Of a stretch of 41,506 nt of DNA, positions 32,912 through 40,771 are shown in pieces. Below the pieces are notes generated by a model. The model did not search any database. It saw only the letters and a list, made by a program, of their open reading frames with translations, and had not been told where the DNA came from. This DNA is from Mycobacterium sp. 852002-51057_SCH5723018 (lineage in GTDB: Bacteria; Actinomycetota; Actinomycetes; Mycobacteriales; Mycobacteriaceae), in NCBI RefSeq assembly GCF_001667035.1, contig NZ_LZIR01000007.1, forward strand, positions 1 to 41,506. Reading direction: 5' to 3'. The position numbers and the translations under genes were made by a program. Each line of letters opens with the position of its first letter. Positions within the stretch are counted from its first letter, which is position 1.

Positions 32912-34489
32912 GTGGGCCATCCCGGCTTCGTGGAATCGGCCCGCGTGGATCTGCGGCTGGTGCCGGCCGCGCTGACCGCCTGGGCGGTGACCGCCGCCGG
33001 GATCTGCTGGCCGGTGGGGCGCGTGCTGGCGTGCTGCTCTCTGGCGCTGGCCGCCGCCGCGGGCGGCTGGACGTGCTGGGCGGCGCGCCGGCCCGGTGGG
33101 CGCCGGCGTCCGGGCGCGATCGGTGCCGGTCTGGCGGCGATCGGCGTCGTCGGCGCCGGGTTTGGGCTCGCGATCGCGCTGCGCGCCGACGCGGTCGGGC
33201 GCCACCCGATCACCGCGGTGTTCGGAACGGCGGCACCGGTGACCGTGACGCCCTCCGAGAGTCCCCTGTCCTTGGGTGGCGGGCGGCTGATGTTTCGCGC
33301 CACCCTGCAGCGCCTGCGCGCCGACGAGATGTCGGGCCGGGTTGTCGTGTTCGCCCGGGCGTCGGACTTCGGCGAGGTGATGGTGGGCCAGCCGGTGCGG
33401 TTCACCGCGCGCATCACCCGCCCGATGCGCCATGACCTGACCGTCGCGGTGCTCAACGCCTCCGGGCCGCCGACCATGGGCTCCGCCAGCGCGGTCCAGC
33501 GGGCCGCGCACGCCGTGCGCGGCCGGTTCGCCGCCGCCGCCCGCGAGACGTTGCCCGCCGACCAGGCCGCGATGCTGCCCGCCCTGGTCCTCGGCGATAC
33601 CTCGGCGGTCACCGCCGGGACCGGCCGCGATTTTCGCGGGGCAGGCATGACGCACTTGACCGCGGTCTCGGGCGCCAACGTCACGATCGTGTGCGCGGCG
33701 GTGCTCTTCGCGGCCCGGCTGATCGGCCCGCGCGCCGCCGTCGTGCTTGCCGCGCTGGCCCTGGCGGCGTTCGTCGTCATTGTGCAGCCGACGGCAAGCG
33801 TGCTGCGCGCGGCCGTCATGGGCGTCATCGCGTTGGCGGGAATGTTGTCTTCCCGTCGGCGCCAAGCGATTCCGGCTCTGTCAGCCACGGTGCTGATCCT
33901 GCTCGCGGTTGCGCCGCAGCTGGCCGTCGATGTCGGCTTTGCGCTGTCCGTGCTCGCGACGGCCGCGCTGGTCGTCATCGCGCCGGCCTGGTCGCGGCGC
34001 CTGGTGGGCCGCGGCTGCCCCAAGCCGCTGGCCGACGCGCTCGCGGTGGCGTGGGCGGCGCACCTGGTGACCGCCCCGCTGGTGGCCGGCATCTCGGGTC
34101 GGGTCAGCCTGGTGGCCGCGGCCGCCAATCTCGCGGCGGCACCCGTCATAGCTCCGATCACGGTGCTGGGCAGCGCGGCGGCCGCCTTGTGCGTGCCGTG
34201 GCCGGCCGCTGGGCAGCTGCTGATCCGCTTCACCGGGCCCGAACTGTGGTGGGTCCTGCACGTGGCCAAGTCGGCGGCCGGCATGCCGGCGGCGACGCTG
34301 CCCGTCGCGGCCGGTGTGCCCGGTGTGCTGTTGGTCGCCGCCGCGACGGTGCTGGCGCTCGCGCTGGCCAGGCTGCTGTGGCGGTGGCGGTGGTTCCGCG
34401 CGGCGACCGGGCTGGCCGCGGGGGTAGTCGTGATGTGCGCGCTGGCCTGGACCGTGTCTGGGCTCGTGGCGATCGCGAGCGCGGCGTAG
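32912..34489 (+). CDS. comEC: ComEC/Rec2-type channel protein
   Basis: About 525 residues with some ten hydrophobic segments. The competence-domain signature GDTSAVTAGTGRDFRGAGMT followed by HLTAVSGANVTIV is clear. The frame continues upstream into comEA, so the start is uncertain: in-frame GTGs lie at 32912, 32930 and 32945, none with a good Shine-Dalgarno, and 32912 is taken because it follows the comEA stop by 5 bases. The protein ends soon after its last membrane helix. The metallo-beta-lactamase domain that many ComEC proteins carry at the C-terminus is absent. Its role would be moving single-stranded DNA into the cell; activity in mycobacteria is doubtful. Equivalent of Rv2414c. Confidence 0.85.
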   Translation: MGHPGFVESARVDLRLVPAALTAWAVTAAGICWPVGRVLACCSLALAAAAGGWTCWAARRPGGRRRPGAIGAGLAAIGVVGAGFGLAIALRADAVGRHPITAVFGTAAPVTVTPSESPLSLGGGRLMFRATLQRLRADEMSGRVVVFARASDFGEVMVGQPVRFTARITRPMRHDLTVAVLNASGPPTMGSASAVQRAAHAVRGRFAAAARETLPADQAAMLPALVLGDTSAVTAGTGRDFRGAGMTHLTAVSGANVTIVCAAVLFAARLIGPRAAVVLAALALAAFVVIVQPTASVLRAAVMGVIALAGMLSSRRRQAIPALSATVLILLAVAPQLAVDVGFALSVLATAALVVIAPAWSRRLVGRGCPKPLADALAVAWAAHLVTAPLVAGISGRVSLVAAAANLAAAPVIAPITVLGSAAAALCVPWPAAGQLLIRFTGPELWWVLHVAKSAAGMPAATLPVAAGVPGVLLVAAATVLALALARLLWRWRWFRAATGLAAGVVVMCALAWTVSGLVAIASAA

Positions 34490-34558
34490 CCGGGCGCGGC
34501 GGGTCGCCACGATCGGGCTCATCGACCCCTAGTCGGACCCACGTGACACCATCGTGGG

Positions 34559-35527
34559 GTGAGCGAGCTGGCGCCGTTGCACCTGATCTTGGGGGACGAG
34601 GAACTGCTGGTCGAGCGGGCCGTGGCCGACGTGCTGCGGTCGGCGCGCGAGCGTGCGGGCACGCAAGACGTGCCGGTGAGCCGGATGCGGGCCGGCGACG
34701 TCAGCACCTACGAGCTCGCCGAGCTGCTGAGCCCGTCGCTGTTCGCCGACGAGCGCATCGTCGTGCTGGAGGCCGCCGCCGAGGCGGGCAAGGAGGCGGC
34801 GGGAATCATCGCCGCGGCCGCCGCCGACATTCCGCCGGGCACGGTGCTGGTGGTGGTGCACTCGGGTGGGGGACGGGCCAAAGCGCTGTCCGGCGAGCTG
34901 CAGTCGTTGGGCGCGGCGGTGCATCCGTGCGCGCGGATCGCCAAGCTCAGCGAGCGCGTCGACTTCATCCGCAAGGAGTTTCGCGCGCTGCGGGTCAAGG
35001 CCGACGAAGAGACGGTGACGGCTCTGCTGGATGCCGTCGGCTCCGACGTGCGCGAGCTCGCCGCCGCGTGTTCGCAGCTAGTCGCCGACACCGGCGGGGA
35101 CGTCGATGCCGCCGCGGTCCGGCGCTATCACAGCGGGCGGGCCGAGGTGAAGGGCTTCGACATCGCCGACAAGGCCGTGGTCGGTGACGTCGCAGGGGCC
35201 ACCGAGGCGCTGCGGTGGGCGATGATGCGCGGGGAGCCGCTGGTGGTGCTGGCCGACGCGCTGGCCGAAGCCGTGCACACCATCGGCCGGGTGGGCCCGC
35301 TCTCCGGCGACCCGTATCGCCTGGCGGCGCAGCTGGGAATGCCGCCCTGGCGGGTGCAGAAGGCGCAGAAACAGGCCCGGCGCTGGTCGCGCGAGAGGGT
35401 GGCGACGGCGATGAAGGTGGTGGCGGCGCTCAACGCCAACGTCAAGGGTGCCGTCGCCGACGCGGACTATGCGCTGGAATCGGCGGTCAGGCAGGTCGCC
35501 GAGCTGGTGGCCGACCACAGCCGCTGA
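34559..35527 (+). CDS. holA: DNA polymerase III delta subunit
   Basis: A 322-residue HolA protein. The N-terminal [20 protein letters not shown] is the degenerate AAA+ start of the clamp-loader delta subunit. [16 protein letters not shown] and [16 protein letters not shown] form the following strands, and the C-terminal collar domain includes [20 protein letters not shown]. Delta opens the beta sliding clamp for loading at the replication fork. The GTG at 34559 starts directly before the conserved fold. It lies 69 bp after comEC and is convergent with rpsT, the common actinobacterial comEA-comEC-holA-rpsT order. Equivalent of Rv2413c. Confidence 0.93.
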   Translation: MSELAPLHLILGDEELLVERAVADVLRSARERAGTQDVPVSRMRAGDVSTYELAELLSPSLFADERIVVLEAAAEAGKEAAGIIAAAAADIPPGTVLVVVHSGGGRAKALSGELQSLGAAVHPCARIAKLSERVDFIRKEFRALRVKADEETVTALLDAVGSDVRELAAACSQLVADTGGDVDAAAVRRYHSGRAEVKGFDIADKAVVGDVAGATEALRWAMMRGEPLVVLADALAEAVHTIGRVGPLSGDPYRLAAQLGMPPWRVQKAQKQARRWSRERVATAMKVVAALNANVKGAVADADYALESAVRQVAELVADHSR

Positions 35528-35548
35528 GGGGGCGTCGGCCGGTGGGCC

Positions 35549-35809
35549 TCAGAGCTTGTTGAGGGCGCGGGCCAGCGCCGACTTCTTGTTGGCGGCCTGG
35601 TTCTTGTGGATCACGCCTTTGCTGGCGGCCTTGTCCAGCTTGCGGTTGGTGGACACCAGCAACTCCGTGGCCTTGTCCTTGTCGCCGGAGTGGGCGGCCT
35701 CGCGGAACGCGCGCACGGCGGTGCGAAGCGACGACTTCACCGCCTTGTTGCGCAGGCGGGCGCGCTCGTTAGTACGGTTGCGCTTCTGCTGCGACTTTAT
35801 GTTGGCCAC
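35549..35809 (-). CDS. rpsT: 30S ribosomal protein S20
   Basis: An 86-residue basic protein, [20 protein letters not shown] after the initiator, with the S20 pattern continuing through [15 protein letters not shown] to [20 protein letters not shown] at the end. S20 binds 16S rRNA early in 30S assembly. The start is GTG at 35807-35809, with AAGGAA about 8 bases upstream. It is transcribed alone, opposite to both neighbours, as is usual for this gene. Confidence 0.97.
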   Translation of the reverse strand: MANIKSQQKRNRTNERARLRNKAVKSSLRTAVRAFREAAHSGDKDKATELLVSTNRKLDKAASKGVIHKNQAANKKSALARALNKL

Positions 35810-35885
35810 GCGTCATTTCCTTCTTCGAATCGGTGGTTGCGTTGCTCGTTTGGGGGGCGGCCCCACACCCAATATGCGACTGCCC

Positions 35886-35915
35886 AGGTTAGCAGTCGGT
35901 TACGTTTTCTCCCAA
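35886..35915 (-). promoter_or_regulatory. Candidate rpsT promoter
   Basis: On the - strand TTGGGA (35910-35915) and TAACCT (35886-35891) are separated by 18 bp. They resemble SigA -35 and -10 elements and would give a leader of about 70 bases before the rpsT GTG. No other good element lies in this 157-bp divergent gap. Confidence 0.4.
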
Positions 35916-35966
35916 AACGGGAACCCGTGGCCTGCCAGAACGCCGACGTGAGGCACCATCTCTAAA

Positions 35967-37679
35967 GTGAGTCTTCCGAGCCAGCTTGAGGAAACCAGGC
36001 GTGGGTCGCGCGGCGGTGCGGGACAATCGGACGCGCGCTCCGAGCGCATCTTCGGCGGATACAACACGTCGGACTCCTACTCGATGGCGTTCGACGAGAT
36101 GTTCGACGCCCAGGGAAACGTCCGCGGTCCGTACAAGGGCATCTACGCCGAGCTGGCGCCCGCTGATGCCGCGGACCTCAAGGCCCGCGCCGAGGCGCTT
36201 GGCCGCGCCTTCATCGACCAGGGCATCACGTTTTCGCTGTCGGGTCAGGAGCGGCCGTTCCCGCTCGACCTGGTGCCGCGGGTCATCTCGGCCGCCGAAT
36301 GGAGCCGGTTGGAGCGCGGCATCACGCAGCGGGTCAAGGCCCTCGAGATGTATCTCCACGACATCTACGGCGACCAGGAGATCCTGAACGACAACATCAT
36401 CCCGCGCCGCCTGATCACCTCCTGCGAGCACTTCGAACGTCAGGCCTTCGGCATCGTCCCGCCCAACGGCGTGCGCATCCACGTGGCCGGCATCGACCTG
36501 ATCCGCGACGAGCGGGGCAATTTCCGCGTCCTCGAGGACAACCTGCGCTCACCGTCGGGCGTTTCGTACGTGGTGGAGAACCGGCGCACCATGGCGCGGG
36601 TCTTCCCGAACCTGTTCGCCACCCATCGGGTCCGCGCGGTCGACGACTACTCCTCGCACCTGCTGCGCGCGCTGCGCAACTCGGCGGCCACCAACGAGGC
36701 CGATCCCACCGTCGTCGTCCTAACCCCCGGCGTAGCGAACTCGGCCTACTTCGAGCACTCGCTCCTGGCCCGTCAGATGGGCGTCGAGCTGGTCGAGGGC
36801 CGCGACCTGTTCTGCCGCGACAACCAGGTCTACATGCGCACCACCGAGGGTGAACGCCAGGTCGACGTCATCTACCGGCGCATCGACGACGCCTTCCTGG
36901 ACCCGCTGCAGTTCCGGGCCGACTCGGTGCTGGGGGTGGCCGGCCTGGTCAACGCCGCGCGCGCCGGCAACGTCGTCATCTCCAGCGCGATCGGCAACGG
37001 CGTCGGCGACGACAAGCTCGTCTACACCTACGTGCCGACCATGATCGAGTACTACCTGGGCGAGAAGCCGCTGCTCGCCAACGTCGAGACCTACCGGTGC
37101 TGGCTCGACGACGAACGCGAAGAGGTGCTGGACCGGATCGACGAGTTGGTCCTCAAGCCGGTCGAAGGATCCGGCGGTTACGGCATCGTGTTCGGGCCGG
37201 AGGCTTCCGACAAGGAGCTGGCCGTCGTAGCCAAGAAGATCCGCGACGACCCGCGCAGCTGGATCGCCCAGCCGATGATGGAACTGTCGACCGTGCCGAC
37301 GCAGGTCGGAAGCGCGCTGGCTCCTCGCTATGTCGATCTGCGGCCGTTCGCGGTCAACGACGGCAACGACGTGTGGGTGTTGCCGGGCGGGTTGACCCGG
37401 GTGGCCCTGGTCGAGGGCTCGCGGGTGGTCAACTCCAGCCAGGGCGGCGGCTCGAAGGACACCTGGGTGCTGGCGCCGCGGGCGGCGGCCAATGCCCGTG
37501 AGCTGGGGGCGGCCGAGGTGGTGCGATCGCTGCCCAAGTCCATCCCGGACCCGGTGCTCGACGGCGCGCCGCGGATGCAGCAGCAACAACCGCAGCCCAC
37601 CGAGGTGGCCGACGGGCAGCCCCAGCAGCAACAGCAGCAACAGCAGCAACAACAGCAGCAACAGCAGGGGATGCGCTGA
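35967..37679 (+). CDS. Circularly permuted ATP-grasp protein (DUF404/DUF407) with polyglutamine tail
   Basis: A 570-residue protein. Conserved parts include YNTSDSYSMAFDEMFDAQGN, GIDLIRDERGNFRVLEDNLR with the SPSGVSYVVENR that follows it, VDVIYRRIDDAFLDPLQF, and an ATP-grasp region DELVLKPVEGSGGYGIVFGP then SWIAQPMMELSTVPT. This is the circularly permuted ATP-grasp fold, expected to form amide bonds between a carboxylate and an amine. It forms a coupled operon with the alpha-E and transglutaminase-like genes, and the trio has been proposed to make or handle an unknown peptide. The tail after about residue 540 is Gln/Pro-rich and ends in fifteen consecutive Gln codons (CAG/CAA, about 37624-37668). 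Start is GTG at 35967 with only a weak upstream GAGG. Equivalent of Rv2411c. Confidence 0.87.
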   Translation: MSLPSQLEETRRGSRGGAGQSDARSERIFGGYNTSDSYSMAFDEMFDAQGNVRGPYKGIYAELAPADAADLKARAEALGRAFIDQGITFSLSGQERPFPLDLVPRVISAAEWSRLERGITQRVKALEMYLHDIYGDQEILNDNIIPRRLITSCEHFERQAFGIVPPNGVRIHVAGIDLIRDERGNFRVLEDNLRSPSGVSYVVENRRTMARVFPNLFATHRVRAVDDYSSHLLRALRNSAATNEADPTVVVLTPGVANSAYFEHSLLARQMGVELVEGRDLFCRDNQVYMRTTEGERQVDVIYRRIDDAFLDPLQFRADSVLGVAGLVNAARAGNVVISSAIGNGVGDDKLVYTYVPTMIEYYLGEKPLLANVETYRCWLDDEREEVLDRIDELVLKPVEGSGGYGIVFGPEASDKELAVVAKKIRDDPRSWIAQPMMELSTVPTQVGSALAPRYVDLRPFAVNDGNDVWVLPGGLTRVALVEGSRVVNSSQGGGSKDTWVLAPRAAANARELGAAEVVRSLPKSIPDPVLDGAPRMQQQQPQPTEVADGQPQQQQQQQQQQQQQQQGMR

Positions 37680-38650
37680 TGCTGGCGCGTAACGCCGAGG
37701 CGCTCTATTGGATCGGTCGCTACGTCGAGCGCGCCGACGACACCGCACGAATCCTGGACGTGGCGCTGCACCAATTGCTCGAGGACTCCAGCGTCGACCC
37801 GGATCAGGCATCCCGGCTGCTGCTGCGGGTGCTGGGCATCGACCCGCCCGATCACGACCTAGACGTCTGGTCGCTGACCGACCTGGTCGCGTTCAGCACC
37901 AACGCTACGGGCGGCTGTTCGATCGTCGACGCCATCACGGCGGCGCGTGAAAACGCGAAGTCGGCCCGGGAGGTGACCTCCAGCGAGATCTGGGAGTGCC
38001 TCAACACCACCTACCACGCCCTGGCCGAACGCGAGCGGGCCGCGAAACGCCTTGGGCCGCACGAGTTCCTGTCATTCATCGAGGGCCGGGCGGCGATGTT
38101 CGCCGGCCTGGCCGACTCGACGCTGTCGCGGGACGACGGTTACCGCTTCATGCTGCTGGGCCGCGCGATCGAGCGGGTCGACATGACGGTTCGGCTGCTG
38201 CTGTCGCGGGTGGGGGACAGCGCCTCGTCGCCGGCCTGGGTGACGCTGTTGCGCTCGGCCGGCGCGCACGACACCTACCTGCGCACCTACCGCGGTGTGC
38301 TGGACGCCAGCCGGGTGGTCGAATTCATGTTGCTGGACAGGCTGTTTCCGCGTTCGGTGTTCTACTCGCTGCGGCTGGCCGAACACAATCTCGAAGAGCT
38401 GCTGCACAATCCGCAGAGCCGGATCGGGGCCACCGGCGAGGCGCAGCGGTTGCTCGGGCAGGCCCGCAGCGAGCTGGAATTCGTGCACCCCGGGGTGCTG
38501 CTCGAGTCGTTGGACAGCCGTTTGGCGGGCCTGCAGCGAACCTGCCGAGACGTCGGAGAAGCCTTGGCGCTGCAGTACTTTCACGCCACACCGTGGGTGG
38601 CGTGGTCGGATGCCGGTGCCCGGCTGGTCACCCGGCAGGTCGAAGCCTGA
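37679..38650 (+). CDS. Alpha-E domain protein (DUF403)
   Basis: A 323-residue, almost all-helical protein of the alpha-E family. It begins MLARNAEALYWIGRYVERAD, with the conserved W-I-G-R-Y-x-E-R-A, and has further typical blocks FMLLGRAIERVDMTVRLLLS and VFYSLRLAEHNLEELL. The TGATG junction with the ATP-grasp gene (one shared base) and the same junction with the transglutaminase-like gene show strong translational coupling. The family is known mainly by this three-gene association, and no biochemical activity is assigned. It may be a scaffold or accessory for the ATP-grasp enzyme. Equivalent of Rv2410c. Confidence 0.88.
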   Translation: MLARNAEALYWIGRYVERADDTARILDVALHQLLEDSSVDPDQASRLLLRVLGIDPPDHDLDVWSLTDLVAFSTNATGGCSIVDAITAARENAKSAREVTSSEIWECLNTTYHALAERERAAKRLGPHEFLSFIEGRAAMFAGLADSTLSRDDGYRFMLLGRAIERVDMTVRLLLSRVGDSASSPAWVTLLRSAGAHDTYLRTYRGVLDASRVVEFMLLDRLFPRSVFYSLRLAEHNLEELLHNPQSRIGATGEAQRLLGQARSELEFVHPGVLLESLDSRLAGLQRTCRDVGEALALQYFHATPWVAWSDAGARLVTRQVEA

Positions 38651-39489
38651 TGTGGCGGCTGCGGGTGGTGCACACTACGGGATATGCCTACCAGTCGCCG
38701 GTGACCGCTTCCTACAACGAAGCCCGGCTGACCCCGCGGTCGGACACCCGACAAAACGTCATCCTCAACCGGATCGAGACGATTCCGGCGACGCGCTCCT
38801 ACCGCTACATCGACTATTGGGGCACCGCCGTCACGGCGTTCGACCTGCACGCGCCGCACACCGACCTGACGGTGACGTCGTCGTCGGTCGTCGAGACCGA
38901 GCGGCCGGAGCCACCGGTGGCCGAGGTCAGCTGGAGCGACCTGCGGTCGGAGGCGGTGATCGATCGCTTCGACGAACTGCTTCGGCCCACCGCCCACGCC
39001 CCGGCAAGCAAACGCGTTGCTTCCGTGGCGAAGAAGATCGCCAAGGCTCACGACCCGGCCGAAGCCGTCGTCGCCGCGGCCGGGTGGGTGCGCGACGAGC
39101 TGGACTACCTCCCGGGGACCACCGGCGTGCATTCGTCGGGGCTGGACGCGCTGAACGAGGGCAAGGGCGTGTGCCAGGACTTCGTGCACGTGTCACTGAT
39201 CCTATTGCGCTGCATGGGAATTCCCGGGCGCTACGTGTCGGGTTACCTGCACCCAAAACGCAACGCCGTCGTCGGGGATACCGTCGACGGGCGAAGCCAC
39301 GCCTGGATTCAGGCCTGGACGGGCGGCTGGTGGAACTACGACCCCACCAACGACACCGAGATCACCGAGCAATACGTCAGCCTGGGCGCCGGCCGCGACT
39401 ACACCGACGTTTCGCCCCTCAAAGGCATCTATTCGGGCCAGGGCGCAACGGATCTCGACGTCATCGTCGAGGTCACCCGGCTGGCCTAG
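38650..39489 (+). CDS. Transglutaminase-like cysteine protease-fold protein
   Basis: A 279-residue protein. The N-terminal beta domain (WRLRVVHTTGYAYQSPVTAS) is followed by a transglutaminase core with all three catalytic residues: Cys in GKGVCQDFVHVS, His in GRSHAWIQAW and Asp in WWNYDPTND. The ATG at 38650 shares one base with the alpha-E stop; a longer frame upstream lies within alpha-E and is rejected. Prokaryotic members act mostly as peptidases or amidases. With the ATP-grasp and alpha-E neighbours it may cleave or transfer the peptide they make. No signal peptide is seen, so it is probably cytosolic. Equivalent of Rv2409c. Its last 17 bases overlap the convergent marR end. Confidence 0.9.
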   Translation: MWRLRVVHTTGYAYQSPVTASYNEARLTPRSDTRQNVILNRIETIPATRSYRYIDYWGTAVTAFDLHAPHTDLTVTSSSVVETERPEPPVAEVSWSDLRSEAVIDRFDELLRPTAHAPASKRVASVAKKIAKAHDPAEAVVAAAGWVRDELDYLPGTTGVHSSGLDALNEGKGVCQDFVHVSLILLRCMGIPGRYVSGYLHPKRNAVVGDTVDGRSHAWIQAWTGGWWNYDPTNDTEITEQYVSLGAGRDYTDVSPLKGIYSGQGATDLDVIVEVTRLA

Positions 39490-39961
39490 GCCGAAGCGTG
39501 CGGTAACCCGGGTGGACGTGCGGCATCAGGCCCTGCTGCTGTGCCATCGTGGCAAGCAGCCCACGTAGGGTGCTGTATTGCTCAGGATCAAGCGTGGCGG
39601 CGAACCGGAGCTCGTGCTGGCGTGCGAGCTCGGAAAGCTTGCGCATCAACCTCTTTCCGGACGCAGTGAGGTAAAGAGCATGCAACCGGCGGTCGTCGGG
39701 GTTGCGGCGCCGCTCGACGTAGCCGCGCTCCTCGAGTTCGTCGACGTATGCGACCACGCGACTGGGCAACATGCCCAACTGAGCGCTGAGGGCCTGCTGG
39801 CTGCGGCCGGGCTCCGCGGCGATGGCGCGCAGAATTCCCGCGTGCGGAGGGGTCAACTCGATGGTGGCCACCTGTTCGGCGAACAGGCTTGCGGCGTGAT
39901 GCCCGAGTTGAGCCAGTAGGAAGGCCACGCCGTCGGGATGGTCGCTAGGAACTGATGACAC
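39473..39961 (-). CDS. MarR-family transcriptional regulator
   Basis: A 162-residue winged-helix protein. The recognition region is RSQQALSAQLGMLPSRVVAY, and the wing VERRRNPDDRRLHALYLTAS contains the D-x-R typical of MarR proteins. MarR dimers usually repress themselves and a neighbouring gene until a small ligand binds. The GTG at 39961 lies 6 bases after a TATGAT -10 element, so its mRNA should be leaderless. The divergent partner is a membrane protein of unknown function, the likely target. No equivalent is recalled at this position in H37Rv, where a PE gene lies. Confidence 0.9.
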   Translation of the reverse strand: MSSVPSDHPDGVAFLLAQLGHHAASLFAEQVATIELTPPHAGILRAIAAEPGRSQQALSAQLGMLPSRVVAYVDELEERGYVERRRNPDDRRLHALYLTASGKRLMRKLSELARQHELRFAATLDPEQYSTLRGLLATMAQQQGLMPHVHPGYRTLRPRPAG

Positions 39962-39967
39962 CGAAAC

Positions 39968-40041
39968 ATCATAGCGTTCGGGAATTATTCTTCGATCGAA
40001 TCATTGACGGCCTTGTCAAGTCGCTGAGCCGGGCATATCGT
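39968..40041. promoter_or_regulatory. Divergent leaderless promoters with MarR-type operator
   Basis: Toward the membrane protein, TTGTCA (40013-40018), 17 bp, TATCGT (40036-40041), then the ATG only 7 bases on at 40049. Toward marR, TATGAT (39968-39973 on the - strand) is 6 bases before the GTG at 39961, without a clear -35. Between them an 18-bp imperfect palindrome at 39987-40004 has the perfect core TTCGATCGAA (39991-40000) and 14 of 18 symmetric positions. A second short palindrome, CTTGTCAAG (40012-40020), overlaps the forward -35. This suits MarR control of both genes. Confidence 0.6.
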
Positions 40042-40048
40042 TCACGCT

Positions 40049-40771
40049 ATGAACGATTCACAAGCAGATGCAACTCGGGTTGCCGATCGCCGCCGGCAAG
40101 GCGGGCCGCCATTGGTGTTGCTTGCCGGGGTTTGCGTGGGATTGCTCTTCGGCGGCATTGCAATCGGGGTCGCGCTGGGTGGCGTGATGCCGTTGCCCTA
40201 CGGGCCGGCGACCGCCGTTACGGCATATGTCCGCGCTCAGCCGGTCGCGGTGCAAGTGATCGCCACCGCGGTGTTCGCGTCGTCGGTGCCGTTGGCGATC
40301 TACGCTGCGACGGCGAGCGCTCGGTTGCGCCAACTCGGCGTTACCGCCCCGGGAGCCACGATCGCCCTCACGGGCGGCACCCTGGCCGCGGGTGCCCTGG
40401 GTCTGAGCGGGTTGCTGGCCTGGACGCTTTCGAGGCCGGACGTCAGCGGCGACACCTCGTTGGTTCGCGGCGTGTACTTCCTGGTATTTCTGGTCGGCGG
40501 CCCGGGTCACATCGTGGCCCTGGGTCTGCTGGTGGCGGGCATGGCGGCGCCCAGCCTCATCCTGGGATTGACGCCGCGTCCGCTGGCCTGGGTCGGCCTT
40601 GCGATTGCCGTCCTTGCCGAATTGACGACGTTGGTCTTGGTGTGGCCCGAACTCGGGGTGATCCTGCCGATCGCGCGGGTCTCGGCGCTGGTTTGGCTGG
40701 TGGTAGCCGGAGTACGATTGCCGTTGCGGCGCAATGACATTCGGCGAACGACGGCTACGACCGCGGATTGA
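40049..40771 (+). CDS. Integral membrane protein of unknown function
   Basis: A 240-residue protein with about six predicted membrane helices, including [77 protein letters not shown] and [19 protein letters not shown]. The cytosolic N-terminus is polar ([19 protein letters not shown]) and the C-terminus is Arg/Thr-rich. No transporter or enzyme motif is recognised. It shares a divergent control region with marR and is probably its target, so a response to a small toxic or lipophilic ligand is possible. Its 3' end overlaps the convergent RNase Z-like gene by 17 bases. Confidence 0.8.
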   Translation: MNDSQADATRVADRRRQGGPPLVLLAGVCVGLLFGGIAIGVALGGVMPLPYGPATAVTAYVRAQPVAVQVIATAVFASSVPLAIYAATASARLRQLGVTAPGATIALTGGTLAAGALGLSGLLAWTLSRPDVSGDTSLVRGVYFLVFLVGGPGHIVALGLLVAGMAAPSLILGLTPRPLAWVGLAIAVLAELTTLVLVWPELGVILPIARVSALVWLVVAGVRLPLRRNDIRRTTATTAD

